From Pelagicoccus sp. SDUM812005 (lineage in GTDB: Bacteria; Verrucomicrobiota; Verrucomicrobiia; Opitutales; Opitutaceae), in contig NZ_JARXIA010000014.1 in assembly GCF_031127875.1 (NCBI RefSeq), forward strand, positions 113,656-177,655: a stretch of DNA of 64,000 bases. Direction: 5' to 3'. The notes beneath the pieces were generated by a model. The model was not told the DNA's origin. It made no database searches and was given only the letters and a program-made list of their open reading frames with translations. Shown here piece after piece: positions 16,330 to 25,633 of the stretch (the stretch's first letter is position 1; each line of letters opens with the position of its first letter). The translations under genes and the position numbers were made by a program.

Positions 16330-17607
16330 TCAATCGTGGTGATTGGTTATTCTGGAAAAAATAGTAAGATCGTTTCCTGTCGGTGATTCGTGGATACGGA
16401 GACCGAATTCGGGCAGCACTGCGAAGATGTGGTCGAAGATGTCGGATTGGATGTCCTCGTATTCGATCCACTTGGTGGTAGCGGTGAAGGCGTAGACTTG
16501 CAGGGGAAGCCCGTGGCTCGAGGGTTCGAGCTGCCGCACGAGGATGAGCATGTTTTGGGCGATCCGAGGATGGTTTTTCAGGTAGGATTTGAGGTAGCCC
16601 CGGAAGGTGCCGATGTTGGTGAGTCGACGTCCGTTGAGGGGGGATGATAGGTCGAGTTCGGTTTCGGAGTTGGACTTTTCCAGTTCGGCGAACTTTTCTT
16701 CGAGGTAGGGTGCTAGCAACTTCGCTTTGCGGAGCCGCAGCACGGTGTCTTCGTCGAGGAATGAGATGCTGGAGGTGTTGATGTGGATGCTGCGCTTGAT
16801 GCGACGTCCGCCCGATTCCGACATGCCGCGCCAGTTTTTGAAGGAGTCGGAGATGAGGGCGTAGGTGGGAATTGTGGTGATGGTCTTGTCCCAGTTTTGG
16901 ACTTTTACCGTGGTGAGGCCAATGTCGATGACGTCGCCGTCCGCTCCGTACTTGGGCATTTCGAGCCAATCGCCGACCGATAGCATGTTGTTGGCGGAGA
17001 GCTGGATGCCGGCAACGAGGCCGAGTATCGGGTCCTTGAATACCAGCATGAGAACGGCGGAAAGCGCTCCGAGTCCGCTGAGAAGAATGAGCGGCGATTC
17101 TCCCATCAGGATGGAAATACCAACGATGACGATGACAACGCTGGCGACGATCTTCAGGGTTTGAGTGATGCCGCGCAGGGGAAAGTGGATACGCTTGCCG
17201 CTGCTTTGGACGAGACTTTCTAGGGCGTCGAGCAGGGCGTAGAAGGCGAGCAGGCCAAAGAGCAGCATCCAGAGTTGAAGCGCGGTGGCGAGGGAGTTTC
17301 CGATGAGGGAATCCGGAGGGAACCAGAGGCTGGCTTGAATGTGGGCGACGGCGCCTTGCAGTACGAAGGCGATGCGGGAGAGTACGCCGTGTCCATAGAG
17401 GGTCTTGCGCCAGCTTTTTCGTTCTCGGGCTTTGGCCCGGTCTAGGAGTCTGAGCGCGAAGTGATGCAGCAGCAGGTGCAGGATGATGGCGACAATGGAT
17501 ATCCAGGCGAGCGCGACTCCATTGTAGAGCGCGTATGCGTATTCGGGAGACTGGGATTGGAGCCAGTCTAGGAGGGCTTCTCGTAGATTCGTTCTGAAGG
17601 TGTCCAT
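16330..17607 (-). CDS. MscS-family mechanosensitive channel (YbdG/MscM-like)
   Basis: A 425-residue inner-membrane protein with about five membrane helices in the first 190 residues. The glycine/alanine-rich pore helix (LLSGLGALSAVLMLVFKDPILGLVAG) and the beta domain (LSVGDWLEMPKYGADGDVIDIGLTTVKVQNWDKT) are typical of MscS. The length, the long C-terminal domain and the RRIKRSIHI segment resemble the YbdG/MscM miniconductance branch (415 residues in E. coli) rather than short MscS. It relieves turgor on osmotic downshift. It appears monocistronic. The 3' end of this gene has a partial copy at 8993-9157. Confidence 0.9.
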   Translation of the reverse strand: MDTFRTNLREALLDWLQSQSPEYAYALYNGVALAWISIVAIILHLLLHHFALRLLDRAKARERKSWRKTLYGHGVLSRIAFVLQGAVAHIQASLWFPPDSLIGNSLATALQLWMLLFGLLAFYALLDALESLVQSSGKRIHFPLRGITQTLKIVASVVIVIVGISILMGESPLILLSGLGALSAVLMLVFKDPILGLVAGIQLSANNMLSVGDWLEMPKYGADGDVIDIGLTTVKVQNWDKTITTIPTYALISDSFKNWRGMSESGGRRIKRSIHINTSSISFLDEDTVLRLRKAKLLAPYLEEKFAELEKSNSETELDLSSPLNGRRLTNIGTFRGYLKSYLKNHPRIAQNMLILVRQLEPSSHGLPLQVYAFTATTKWIEYEDIQSDIFDHIFAVLPEFGLRIHESPTGNDLTIFSRITNHHD

Positions 17608-17711
17608 GGGCTACTGTCCGGTACTGCAGCAGATAGGGGGAGTTCCTTGCGAGTAGAAAAGAACGCATCCGCCTTGGGAGTTCAGACCTTCATTCTTTCT
17701 CGTGCACAATG

Positions 17712-17743
17712 AATGGAATTAAGAAATTTGAACGGATTCCATT
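17712..17743. promoter_or_regulatory. Inverted repeat upstream of nirK copy 1
   Basis: Perfect 8-bp arms AATGGAAT / ATTCCATT with a 16-base spacer, about 120 bases before the nirK start. A further ATGGAAT half-site follows near 17784. No FNR/DNR box is visible upstream of this nirK copy, so this repeat is a candidate for different control. Confidence 0.35.
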
Positions 17744-17865
17744 AATGAGATTACTTGAAGGTATAAGGAAACGCGCTAGGGTGTATGGAATTTGCTTACA
17801 TTGACTATCCTGATCGGACTGCCACGTGACTGCAGGACGATCTGAACCTCTATACCCTCTAGATT

Positions 17866-19281
17866 ATGAATCCGAATCTGTTTCGAAGTTGCTGTCGTTG
17901 CTCAGGCCTAGCGGTTCTAGGTGCTATCGCAGTGATCGCTTCGCCATACGTATCCGAAATTTCAGCGCAGGAGTTGCCTGTCGAGCAAGCCGTGCTGACG
18001 AGCGCCCCGCAGGTGCCGCCTCCGATCGAGCGCGACCACCCGGCGAAGGTGGTCGTAAACCTTGAGACGCGCGAACACGTAGGGCGGCTTGCGGACGGGG
18101 TCGAGTATACCTTTTGGACCTTTGGCGATTCGGTTCCAGGTTCGTTCATCCGCATCCGCGAGGGGGATTTGGTGGAGTTCCATCTCAACAACCATCCGGA
18201 CAGCAAAATGCCCCATAACATCGACTTGCATGCGGTGACGGGGCCCGGCGGGGGCGCGGAGAGCTCGTTCACGGCTCCCGGCAAGACCTCGACCTTTTCC
18301 TTCAAGGCTTTGAATCCGGGTTTGTACGTCTACCATTGCGCCACGGCTCCGGTGGGGATGCACATCGCGAATGGGATGTACGGATTGATCTTGGTCGAAC
18401 CGGAGGAAGGCCTGCCACCGGCAGACCGCGAATACTACGTGATGCAGAGCGAGTTCTACACCAAAGGCGAATATGGCGAAGCGGGATTGCAGCCCTTTGA
18501 TATGGAGAAGGCTATCAAGGAGGATGCTGACTACGTGGTTTTCAATGGGTCGGTAGGCGCTTTGACGGGCGACAATGCGATCACGGCTGAGGCGGGCGAA
18601 ACGGTGCGTCTCTTCGTGGGCAATGGCGGGCCGAACCTTGTATCTAGTTTTCACGTCATCGGCGAGATTTTCGATAAGGTTTACCTGGAAGGTGGAACCA
18701 AGACAATCAATGAAAACGTGCAGACGACCTTGGTGCCTGCTGGCGGCTCTGCGATTGTGGAGTTCAAGCTCGAGACTTCGGGCAACTTTATCATGGTCGA
18801 CCACTCGATTTTTCGCGCTTTCAACAAGGGGGCGCTCGGTATCTTGACGGTGGGTGGCGACGAGGATCACGAAGTCTACTCCGGCAAGCAAGAGGATGGC
18901 ATCTATTTGCCGGAAGGCGGTGGTATCCAGGAAATGCCTACGGATGCTCCTGCCGGAGCGGTTCGCATGAGTTTCGAGGAGAAGATGGCGATGGGCGAGC
19001 GGGTGTATTCTCAGAATTGTATGGCTTGTCACCAAGTAAACGGACAGGGCATTCCGCACGCCTTCCCTCCTTTGGCGAAATCCGACTACATCGCGGAGGA
19101 TCCGAGCCGTGTTTACGCGGTGATCAGGAACGGTATGCAGGGCAAGGTGAAGGTGAACGGCATCGAGTACAACGGCGTGATGCCCGCCGTCCGCCTCAAC
19201 CAGCAACAGCTTGATAGCGTGGTAACCTACGTGTTGAACAGTTGGGGCAATGAATTCGGGGAAGTGGAAGCCTCGGAATAG
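17866..19281 (+). CDS. nirK: Copper nitrite reductase with C-terminal cytochrome c, copy 1
   Basis: A 471-residue periplasmic enzyme reducing nitrite to NO. After a signal peptide come two cupredoxin domains. Type-1 copper ligands are H117, C158, H166 and M171 ([20 protein letters not shown]); type-2 site residues are D120, H122, H157, with FHVIGEIFD and [12 protein letters not shown] supplying the rest. A linker (GIYLPEGGG) leads to a class I cytochrome c: CMACH (C385, C388, H389) and axial Met in YNGVMPAV. The fused heme probably feeds electrons to the copper centre. It stands alone and has no FNR/DNR box; it is the most diverged of three copies in the window. Confidence 0.95.
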   Translation: MNPNLFRSCCRCSGLAVLGAIAVIASPYVSEISAQELPVEQAVLTSAPQVPPPIERDHPAKVVVNLETREHVGRLADGVEYTFWTFGDSVPGSFIRIREGDLVEFHLNNHPDSKMPHNIDLHAVTGPGGGAESSFTAPGKTSTFSFKALNPGLYVYHCATAPVGMHIANGMYGLILVEPEEGLPPADREYYVMQSEFYTKGEYGEAGLQPFDMEKAIKEDADYVVFNGSVGALTGDNAITAEAGETVRLFVGNGGPNLVSSFHVIGEIFDKVYLEGGTKTINENVQTTLVPAGGSAIVEFKLETSGNFIMVDHSIFRAFNKGALGILTVGGDEDHEVYSGKQEDGIYLPEGGGIQEMPTDAPAGAVRMSFEEKMAMGERVYSQNCMACHQVNGQGIPHAFPPLAKSDYIAEDPSRVYAVIRNGMQGKVKVNGIEYNGVMPAVRLNQQQLDSVVTYVLNSWGNEFGEVEASE

Positions 19282-19367
19282 GGACGACAGAACGCCATTT
19301 GCTTTTTCAGGTTCGGCTCGCCTTCTTTGCGATGGCGAACCGTTTGCGTTATTCAGGCAGCATGTGC

Positions 19368-19808
19368 TTACCTCTTTTGGCCTTTGCGGGCGGCTTCGTG
19401 GAGCAAGTCGATGAGGTTTGGCCCGATTAGGCCGAGTTCGTTTTGGTGGACGCGGATGAGTTTGCTGAGGATACTGAGGCCTTTGTCGGTGAGGCGGATT
19501 TGCATGACGCGACCGTCGTCGGGCGAGGCCTCCTTTTTCGCTAGTTCGGCTGTTTCCATGCGACGAACGAGTCCGCCGGCCGAGTGGTGCTCGATCTGCA
19601 TCTTTTCCGCCAATTCGCCCACCGTGACCCAGTCGCGCCCAGGGAAGCCATGAATGGACAGCATTGCTTGGTATTGCTGCGGAGTGACGCCGTGCTCGAT
19701 GGCTGCGTTTTCGCTGAAGCCGAGGAAGCACCGCAGCCGATAGCGAAACTCCGACAGGAGCTCGTAGTCCTCTTTCTTCAATTGGGCGGCTTGATTGCGT
19801 TTTGGCAT
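19368..19808 (-). CDS. MarR-family transcriptional regulator
   Basis: A 146-residue winged-helix protein with the MarR layout: N-terminal dimer helix, DNA-binding helix-turn-helix (TVGELAEKMQIEHHSAGGLVRRMETAEL, about residues 60-90), wing (SPDDGRVMQIRLTDKG), and C-terminal helices. It lies 72 bases downstream of the sulfite reductase gene on the same strand and could be cotranscribed. Its ligand is unknown. It is a possible reader of the 17-bp palindrome upstream of the sulfite reductase gene, which is inference from proximity. Confidence 0.88.
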   Translation of the reverse strand: MPKRNQAAQLKKEDYELLSEFRYRLRCFLGFSENAAIEHGVTPQQYQAMLSIHGFPGRDWVTVGELAEKMQIEHHSAGGLVRRMETAELAKKEASPDDGRVMQIRLTDKGLSILSKLIRVHQNELGLIGPNLIDLLHEAARKGQKR

Positions 19809-19880
19809 GTACGGGAAGGAGTCATAGCGGGAGCCCTCGCTGCTTGTCTAAGTTTAATTTAAGCGAATGCTGCGAAAAGC

Positions 19881-21602
19881 TCACGGTGATACGAGCGTGG
19901 TCGTTTCCGTTTCTTCCTGTTCCGTATGGAATTGCTCTGAGTTTTTGGCGAACTTTGTGTTTGGCGAGGTGCGGTGCCAATAGTCCGAGAAGGTCTCTTT
20001 GTGAAGCCGGTTCGAAACGAATGTCTCAAGAAGAGGTCGCAGGGTTTGCGCGATTTCCTCGAAGGAGACTGACTTCTTCCATAGGCTGGCGAGCTGGTCT
20101 CCACGGTGGGATCCTCCGACGAATATCGAGTATTTTCCGGGCGCTTTTCCCACGAAGGCGATGTCGGCGTTGTAGGGACGTGCGCAACCGTTGGGGCAAC
20201 CGCTCATACGGATGAGCAGGGGTTCCTCGTGGATTCCGAGCAGGGCTAGCAAGCTGTCGAGGGAGTCCATGAGCGTTTGGAAGACCCGCTCGCTTTCGGC
20301 GAGGGCGAGTCCGCAGGTGGGAAGGGAAACGCAGGCGTGCGAGGTGCGGCGTGCCCGCGAGAAAGTCGTCGCGTCGGGTATCTTGTGGCGTTGCAGAATT
20401 TGGTAGAACGAGACGCGGGCGCTGTCGGGGATGTCGGAGAAGTAGAGGTTTGCGTTGGGGGTGATGGTTAGTTGGGGATCGAAGGTTTCGCAAATTTCCC
20501 GGATGGCTGAGCGATATCTTCCGAGTGAGGTGTCGGCGACGCGTCCGTCGGGAAGCCACAGGCCGTAGAAGGAGAAACCGTTGGACTGGTGGCTCCAGCC
20601 GAGCAGGTCGTCGACGGTGCCCAACTGGATGGATTTGTGCGGTGTGGGCGCGAAGTCCAGGCGTGACGCGACCTCGTTGCGAAACCATACGATGCCGCGG
20701 TCTCTGACGAGGTACTTGAGTCGCGCTTGCTTACGGTCGTCGCGTCGCCCGAAGTCGCGTTGGGCTGTTACGATGGCTTTGAGCGTATCCAAAATTTGGT
20801 TTCGACGAACGTAAAATAGAGGTTGGGCGAGCGAAGGGTGGGTTTGGAGGTTGCCGAAGCTCATTCCCATGCCGCCGCCCGCGTAGATGTCGAAGCCGAC
20901 GATTCGCTTGCCTTGCACGTCGGCTACAAGGCCGACGTCGTGAGTGAGCAAGTCTACGTCGTTGAAGGGCGGTACGGCGATGCCTATCTTGAACTTACGG
21001 GGAAGGTAGGTGGGGCCGTAGATGGGATCGTCGTGCTCTTCGTTTTCGATTTCGCGCTTCTCTCCATCGAGCCAGATTTCAGCGTAGGCTCGGCTGCGGG
21101 CGTAGAACGTTTCACTGATTTCCTTGGCCAGCAATCTTGCTTCCTCGATAGCTGGATCTTCGATTGGGACGGCGCAGGACATGGTGTTGCGGACGATGTC
21201 GCCGCAGGCTCCATAGGTGGTGAGTCCGCAAGTGTTTATGCGGTGGATACAATCTTTCAGCGATCCAGCGAGGACTCCGTGCTGTTGGATGCCTTGCCGG
21301 TTGGTGAAACGCAGCGTACCGTTCGATAGCTCGTCCGCCATGCGATCGTGGACCAGGTATTGCTCGCTGCTCAGGTGGCCGCCGGGAATCTTGCTGCGCA
21401 CCATGAACTGCCAGGCTTTCTCTAGCCCCGCCTTGCGGCGCTCGCGGCGGAGATCCCGGTCGTCTTGCTGGTAGGATCCGTGGAATTTTAGGAGCTGCAG
21501 TTCGCGTTCTTCGAAATGGTCGATGCCTTTGTCGATTTCGGCCGCGATCGCTCCGCGGAGTCCTATGCTTTCCTTTTTGATCGTCTCGTTCTTGCTGCTC
21601 AT
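19881..21602 (-). CDS. cysI: Assimilatory sulfite reductase hemoprotein
   Basis: A 573-residue siroheme/[4Fe-4S] enzyme reducing sulfite to sulfide in the cytoplasm. Two ferredoxin-like/SiR repeats are visible. The cluster cysteines lie in CVSLPTCGLALAESER (about residue 427) and in MSGCPNGCARPY (about 475), the standard nitrite/sulfite reductase signature. The N-terminal LLKFHGSYQQDDRD and the siroheme-contacting FTNRQGIQQHG motifs fit CysI/Sir. No flavoprotein partner (CysJ) is adjacent, so a ferredoxin-dependent form is possible. The promoter holds a perfect 17-bp palindrome also found before the cbb3-like oxidase operon. Confidence 0.92.
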   Translation of the reverse strand: MSSKNETIKKESIGLRGAIAAEIDKGIDHFEERELQLLKFHGSYQQDDRDLRRERRKAGLEKAWQFMVRSKIPGGHLSSEQYLVHDRMADELSNGTLRFTNRQGIQQHGVLAGSLKDCIHRINTCGLTTYGACGDIVRNTMSCAVPIEDPAIEEARLLAKEISETFYARSRAYAEIWLDGEKREIENEEHDDPIYGPTYLPRKFKIGIAVPPFNDVDLLTHDVGLVADVQGKRIVGFDIYAGGGMGMSFGNLQTHPSLAQPLFYVRRNQILDTLKAIVTAQRDFGRRDDRKQARLKYLVRDRGIVWFRNEVASRLDFAPTPHKSIQLGTVDDLLGWSHQSNGFSFYGLWLPDGRVADTSLGRYRSAIREICETFDPQLTITPNANLYFSDIPDSARVSFYQILQRHKIPDATTFSRARRTSHACVSLPTCGLALAESERVFQTLMDSLDSLLALLGIHEEPLLIRMSGCPNGCARPYNADIAFVGKAPGKYSIFVGGSHRGDQLASLWKKSVSFEEIAQTLRPLLETFVSNRLHKETFSDYWHRTSPNTKFAKNSEQFHTEQEETETTTLVSP

Positions 21603-21610
21603 TGTTATAA

Positions 21611-21627
21611 ATATCGTAATACGATAT
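21611..21627. promoter_or_regulatory. 17-bp palindromic operator upstream of sulfite reductase
   Basis: Perfect palindrome ATATCGTA-A-TACGATAT, 9 bases before the start codon. Nearly the same sequence precedes the oxidase operon (25634-25650), so one regulator probably controls both. Confidence 0.65.
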
Positions 21628-21825
21628 AAATGAGATGCGGCAAGGACAATTTCGAAATCGGTGGCGGCAATTCGCGCCGCGGGCCTGCTTTCGTGGCGGC
21701 GTTAGCGTTTTGACGAAGGGCTTGTTCATAGCGTTTGGCGCCATTTGCCGCGAGGGGTCAGGAAGGCGGCTCCGAACTGTGATCGCTACGATACCATCCT
21801 TCGGAAATCGTTAGGGAAAAGCTAT

Positions 21826-21855
21826 GAAAAAGCTAAATAAACAGTAATAGACAAA
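21826..21855 (+). promoter_or_regulatory. Conserved upstream element of small paralogue A
   Basis: Two blocks, GAAAAAGCTAA and AGTAATAGACAAA, starting 17 bases apart. The same blocks occur upstream of small paralogue B, 11 bases further apart (about one helical turn). Confidence 0.4.
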
Positions 21856-21890
21856 TATTTGGTAAGTTGGTATCTTGGCGTGTCAGCACG

Positions 21891-22244
21891 ATGAAGGCCA
21901 TGGGGATTTACAGCAGAAACCATCCTTTCCATCCAGCGCATCTCAGAAACGTTTTGTTCGAAGAGGAAGCGGGAGGATGCTCCACGAACGTCCCTTCCAG
22001 AGGTGAACGGAGGCTGGGAGGCTATGTCGGCTTGGTTGATGCGCTTGTCGCTTCGCTTGTCGACGAAAGGGAAAAGGCGATTCGTGCGCTGGAAACAGCT
22101 ATGCTGGTCGATTGCAAGGATGCGGCCTCGTCGATAGGCGAGGCATCGCATGAATGCGCGGAAACGATAGAGCCAGAGCCAGCAAGCGAGGTTGCTGCAG
22201 CGTCCGAGAAGTTTCGGCCCGCAGCATTTTCGAAAGTCTCGTAG
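21891..22244 (+). CDS. Small hypothetical protein, paralogue A of the 26864 gene
   Basis: I chose the ATG at 21891 (MKAMGIYS...); the frame is open from a TTG at 21867. The protein has about 117 residues. It shares with the 26864-27160 protein an MxxMG start and a helix of the pattern R-x-x-GYVxLxDAL, and the two genes share conserved upstream blocks. The C-terminal half is Ala/Glu-rich. The similarity is weak but has three parts. Function is unknown; the possibility that it is non-coding remains. Confidence 0.4.
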   Translation: MKAMGIYSRNHPFHPAHLRNVLFEEEAGGCSTNVPSRGERRLGGYVGLVDALVASLVDEREKAIRALETAMLVDCKDAASSIGEASHECAETIEPEPASEVAAASEKFRPAAFSKVS

Positions 22245-22306
22245 TCGCTCACTAGGAGCGAAGCTCTGTTGTTTTCTTGTTCAATTCGGGTTCCTCGAGT
22301 TTTCGA

Positions 22307-22720
22307 TCAGCGGTAGAGATAGCTGATAAGGTAGTGGATGCCCCAGCCCAACACGAAGACGGTGAGGGCGAGGATCCAGGAGGGAATGCCGCGCGGGGTT
22401 TCGCTCCCGGATAGGATGAACTTGGTCTGGTCGCCCTTTCCGTAGGAGTTGATGAGGATTGGCACGATGCCGTCTACGGACTCGTTTTTGCGAATGCCCT
22501 CCACGTCGATGGCGGGCCCGTTGCGCACGACGAAGGGGATGACGCGAAATCCTTTTGTGCCTTTGGAGTCGGTGGAGCGAATGGTCAGGGTATGTTCTCC
22601 GTCGGAGAGCTCGCGGGTGTCGAGATCGAAGGTGACCGGGGTGTTGAAGCTCGCGATGGGTGTGGGCGAATCGTCGAGGTACAGCTCGACTGGGTTTCCG
22701 TGGGCGTGATGGTTTTTCAT
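22307..22720 (-). CDS. Membrane-anchored accessory protein of the cbb3-like operon
   Basis: A 137-residue protein with a His-rich start (MKNHHAHGNP), a beta-sandwich-like domain (FDLDTRELSDGEHTLTIRSTDSKG) and a single C-terminal membrane helix (ILALTVFVLGWGIHYLISYLY). The ATG overlaps the stop of the upstream gene (ATGA), so it is translationally coupled. It is the last gene of the oxidase operon. It may be an assembly factor or small subunit; no family is assigned. Confidence 0.7.
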   Translation of the reverse strand: MKNHHAHGNPVELYLDDSPTPIASFNTPVTFDLDTRELSDGEHTLTIRSTDSKGTKGFRVIPFVVRNGPAIDVEGIRKNESVDGIVPILINSYGKGDQTKFILSGSETPRGIPSWILALTVFVLGWGIHYLISYLYR

Positions 22721-22992
22721 TTTGTTTCGGCGGCGAGAATCGAACGCTTGATCGTTTGGTGGGGGCGGTCTGTGGAGCGACGGAAGCACGTAAAGGTGCG
22801 GGCGATGGCATATGCCATGACGAGGACCATGAGGGCGGGCGGTATGTAGTCGGCTGGGCCGCTCGGACCGGTTCCGTGGGTGAAGGCGCTGACGATCTTC
22901 GGCTGGTCCGCTTGACAAACCTCGCAAGCTCGAGCGGTGGACGCCCCTAGGGCTGCGATAAGGGTGGGGAGAAGCGTGATAATGAATCTCAT
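22717..22992 (-). CDS. Small membrane protein with CxxC, cbb3-like operon
   Basis: A 91-residue protein: signal peptide (FIITLLPTLIAALGASTARA), then CEVCQADQPK and FTHGTGPSGPADY, one membrane helix and a basic tail. The A-CxxC-x-QP...THG-x-GP pattern is one I recall from small proteins beside alternative cbb3 or NO reductase-type operons in Bacteroidota and Verrucomicrobiota. The CxxC may bind copper or cycle as a disulfide. It starts 5 bases after the cytochrome subunit gene ends and overlaps the next gene by 4. Confidence 0.72.
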   Translation of the reverse strand: MRFIITLLPTLIAALGASTARACEVCQADQPKIVSAFTHGTGPSGPADYIPPALMVLVMAYAIARTFTCFRRSTDRPHQTIKRSILAAETK

Positions 22993-22997
22993 GGCGA

Positions 22998-23999
22998 CTA
23001 TTCGGCTAGAGCGGTGCGGATTTGATCGATCTCGGCCGCAGGAGCGTCGTTGCCCCAGCTGGAGCGGATGTAGTTGACGATGGCCTGCAGTTCCTCGGGG
23101 GAAATGTTGTTGGTTGTGCCGATCGGAGGCATGACGGCGTAACCTTCGCTGACTCGCCCGTCGTATCCGTTCATCACGATGGATACGATTTTCGATGGGT
23201 CTTCCTCGAGCACGATGGGGCTGCCTGCGAGCGGGGGGAAGGCTCCGGCGAGGCCTTTCCCGGTAGGTTGGTGGCAGGCTTGGCAGTGCTTTTGGTAGGA
23301 ACGCGCTCCGTCGAATTGGGGGGTGCTGGAAGCCTCGCCGTCGGATGCGGACGAGGCTGGAAGCGGCGTGGGCTCCGGGGCGAACGCTTCCGTCAAGCTG
23401 CCGTCGGGCAAAGGAACTTGCTTGAGGGAAAGCAGGTAGGCCACGAGCTGGAGCGCTTCCTCGGTCGCGACGATTTTGCCGCTTCCCCGCCTGTAGCTGT
23501 CCGGTACTGGTACTACCTTTTGTCCCTCTGCGGGCATATCCGTATTTTGGAACATCCAAGGGTATGCGGGCATGACGGACTCTGGAACGACGGCTCGCGG
23601 ATTGTAGAGATGGAGGAGGTGCCAATCCACGCTAGGTTGGCGAGTGCCCACGTCGGTAAGGTCCGGGCCGGTGCGTTCGGTTCCCATCAGGGTGGCTGTA
23701 TTGCGCCAGAGGTCAGTTCTTTGGGAGCGGGCGTAGTCGGCTGCGATACTGGGTCGGCTGCCCCAGCTGGCGTCCATGGGAATATCGCGCACTTGCTGGG
23801 TGTGGCAGGCGACGCATCCGTTTGCGATGTAGAGTTCCTTGCCCGCCTGTTCGTCGCTCGAGAGCGGCTCGCTGCCGGGCAGAGGCTCGTTGATGGCTTC
23901 GTTTCTCAAGGCGGGAGCGATGGCCACGAAGTAGGTGAGTCCGAGAAAAAGGGCTATGGCGGTTCCAAACAGCTTACGATGGTCTTCGTAGTATTTCAT
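22998..23999 (-). CDS. Fused CcoO/CcoP-like diheme cytochrome c subunit
   Basis: A 333-residue protein with an N-terminal membrane anchor. A CcoO/FixO-type domain (CVACHTQQVRDI near residue 62, SVMPAYPWMF) is followed by a linker and a second CcoP-type cytochrome c (CQACHQPTG near 239, VMPPIGTTNN). In ordinary cbb3 oxidases these are separate subunits; here one chain combines a monoheme CcoO part with one CcoP heme. It delivers electrons to the catalytic subunit encoded 4 bases upstream. Confidence 0.85.
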   Translation of the reverse strand: MKYYEDHRKLFGTAIALFLGLTYFVAIAPALRNEAINEPLPGSEPLSSDEQAGKELYIANGCVACHTQQVRDIPMDASWGSRPSIAADYARSQRTDLWRNTATLMGTERTGPDLTDVGTRQPSVDWHLLHLYNPRAVVPESVMPAYPWMFQNTDMPAEGQKVVPVPDSYRRGSGKIVATEEALQLVAYLLSLKQVPLPDGSLTEAFAPEPTPLPASSASDGEASSTPQFDGARSYQKHCQACHQPTGKGLAGAFPPLAGSPIVLEEDPSKIVSIVMNGYDGRVSEGYAVMPPIGTTNNISPEELQAIVNYIRSSWGNDAPAAEIDQIRTALAE

Positions 24000-24003
24000 C
24001 TTG

Positions 24004-25626
24004 CTACTTGTTGAGTTGTAGGTCGCGGCTGGCGGGGCTGGTTTTGTTTGCGATGAGCATTCGGTACACGTTGTAGGCGAAGACGAAATGCGACAGCCAC
24101 ATGAGGGTACCGCCGATCGCTCGCCAGAGCCAGTAGGGGGCCATGAGGGTGACGCTTTCGATGAAGGCGCTGTCGCTTTTCCACGCGAGTCCCCGCTCGG
24201 TGCCCCCGATCATGAGCGGCACGGCGTAGAAAAACAGGCCGATCAGGGCCATCCAGAAGTGGGCCCCGACGGTAGCTTGAGGCGGCTCCTGCCCATGGAT
24301 CCGAGGGCCGATCGAATAGATTCCGGCCCAAAGGAAGAAGGCGATGATGCCGTACATTGTGAGATGGGAATGGGCCACCGTGAAGTCGGTGAAGTGCCAG
24401 ATTTCGTTGGTGGTACGGAAGGCTTCGGCGGTACCCTGGAAGGAGCCAGTGAAGTAGAAGACGATGCCGACGAGGAAGAAGGGCAAGGTGTAGCTGCCGC
24501 CGACCTTGTGGAAGCTGCCGCGAAAGGTGAGCAGGAAGTTGGCGCTGCCGGCGGCTACGGGGATGATCATGCCGACGCTGCCGAAGATGGCTACGGTCTG
24601 CAGCCACCAGGGGATCGAGCTGAAGACGAAGTGGTGCGTCCCGATGAGGGTGTAGAAAATGATCTGGGTCCAGAAAGCGAGGATCCCCAGGCTGTAGGAG
24701 AAGATCGGAGTATTGAGCTGCTGGGGCAGGAAGTAGTAGGTCAAGCCCAGCAGGAACATCATGAACCACATGCCGACGCCTTGGTGCATGTAGTAGCCTT
24801 GCACGATGGTTTCGCCGAGTCCTTGTTGCCAGAAGGGCAGGTAGGCGACCAGCACGATCGTCACGAGAAACATGAGAGCGGCGACCATGTACCAGTTTGA
24901 TATATAGATGTCGGCGGTCGATCGCTTGGCGATGGTCGCTATGAAGTTTATCAGGGCCAGAACGATGCCTGCGGCGAACAGCGCCATGACGGGCCAGGTG
25001 TACTCGCGGTATTCGCCGCCGCCGTTGTTGATGCCTGCCATGAGGGCAATGCTGCCGATGGCGACGGCTAGGTTGACGAGGGCGAAGGTAATCCACGCGA
25101 AACGGAAACTGTGCAGCTTAGCGTTGCTCACCACGCTGGTCACGTAGTACCCGAGGCCGAGCATGGCCAAGGAAGACCAGCCCCAGAACACCGCGTTGGT
25201 GTGCACCGGTCGAAGCCGTCCGAAACTCAGCCAGCTGACTTGGTCGATGTCGGGAGCGACGAATTTGACGCCGAGGTATTCGCCCACTGTCGTTCCAAAG
25301 AGAAGCCAGGCGGTGGCGGCGATGATGTGCCAGGCCACCAGCCTGCCGAGCTGCGGTTCGATCTTGGGGCGGGGCAGGCCGACCTTCTTGGAAGGCAGGT
25401 AGTGGATCTTTCCGCTCTGGTCGACGTTGCCGATCAAACCGCCAGTCGGCGCGGATCGCGGAGAGTCGGACGAACGCTCGAACTCGGTCCGATTTCGCGG
25501 ACGCGCTTGAGAGTAGGCGATAGCGACTGCTGCCAAGATAGCGAGGCTCAGCAAGGCCACCGTAATCCAGATTCCCGGTTCGGTCCAGAGCGAAGCCAGG
25601 ACGGAAATTAGAAGGTTGAAGTGCAT
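24004..25626 (-). CDS. cbb3-type oxidase catalytic subunit I-like (CcoN-like), possibly NO reductase
   Basis: A 540-residue protein with about 12 membrane helices. Histidines for the low-spin heme (AWHIIAATAWLLFG), Cu/Fe-B (YYMHQGVGMW and GTHHFVF) and the helix X HxH motif (TVAHSHLTMYG) are present. In cbb3 oxygen reductases the cross-linked Tyr follows the HH pair (HHxxY); here the aligned position is Phe (HHFVF). NO reductases lack this Tyr, so NO reduction is possible. It is the first gene of a four-gene operon, with a 17-bp palindrome 8 bases before the start. Calling it an O2 reductase would be unsafe without an alignment. Confidence 0.85.
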   Translation of the reverse strand: MHFNLLISVLASLWTEPGIWITVALLSLAILAAVAIAYSQARPRNRTEFERSSDSPRSAPTGGLIGNVDQSGKIHYLPSKKVGLPRPKIEPQLGRLVAWHIIAATAWLLFGTTVGEYLGVKFVAPDIDQVSWLSFGRLRPVHTNAVFWGWSSLAMLGLGYYVTSVVSNAKLHSFRFAWITFALVNLAVAIGSIALMAGINNGGGEYREYTWPVMALFAAGIVLALINFIATIAKRSTADIYISNWYMVAALMFLVTIVLVAYLPFWQQGLGETIVQGYYMHQGVGMWFMMFLLGLTYYFLPQQLNTPIFSYSLGILAFWTQIIFYTLIGTHHFVFSSIPWWLQTVAIFGSVGMIIPVAAGSANFLLTFRGSFHKVGGSYTLPFFLVGIVFYFTGSFQGTAEAFRTTNEIWHFTDFTVAHSHLTMYGIIAFFLWAGIYSIGPRIHGQEPPQATVGAHFWMALIGLFFYAVPLMIGGTERGLAWKSDSAFIESVTLMAPYWLWRAIGGTLMWLSHFVFAYNVYRMLIANKTSPASRDLQLNK

Positions 25627-25633
25627 GGTTGAA

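Noticed and set aside
17962..19731. 589-codon minus-strand ORF antisense to nirK copy 1
   Set aside because: Shadow of nirK: His/Arg-rich, no domain, and it overlaps the real MarR gene in another frame.
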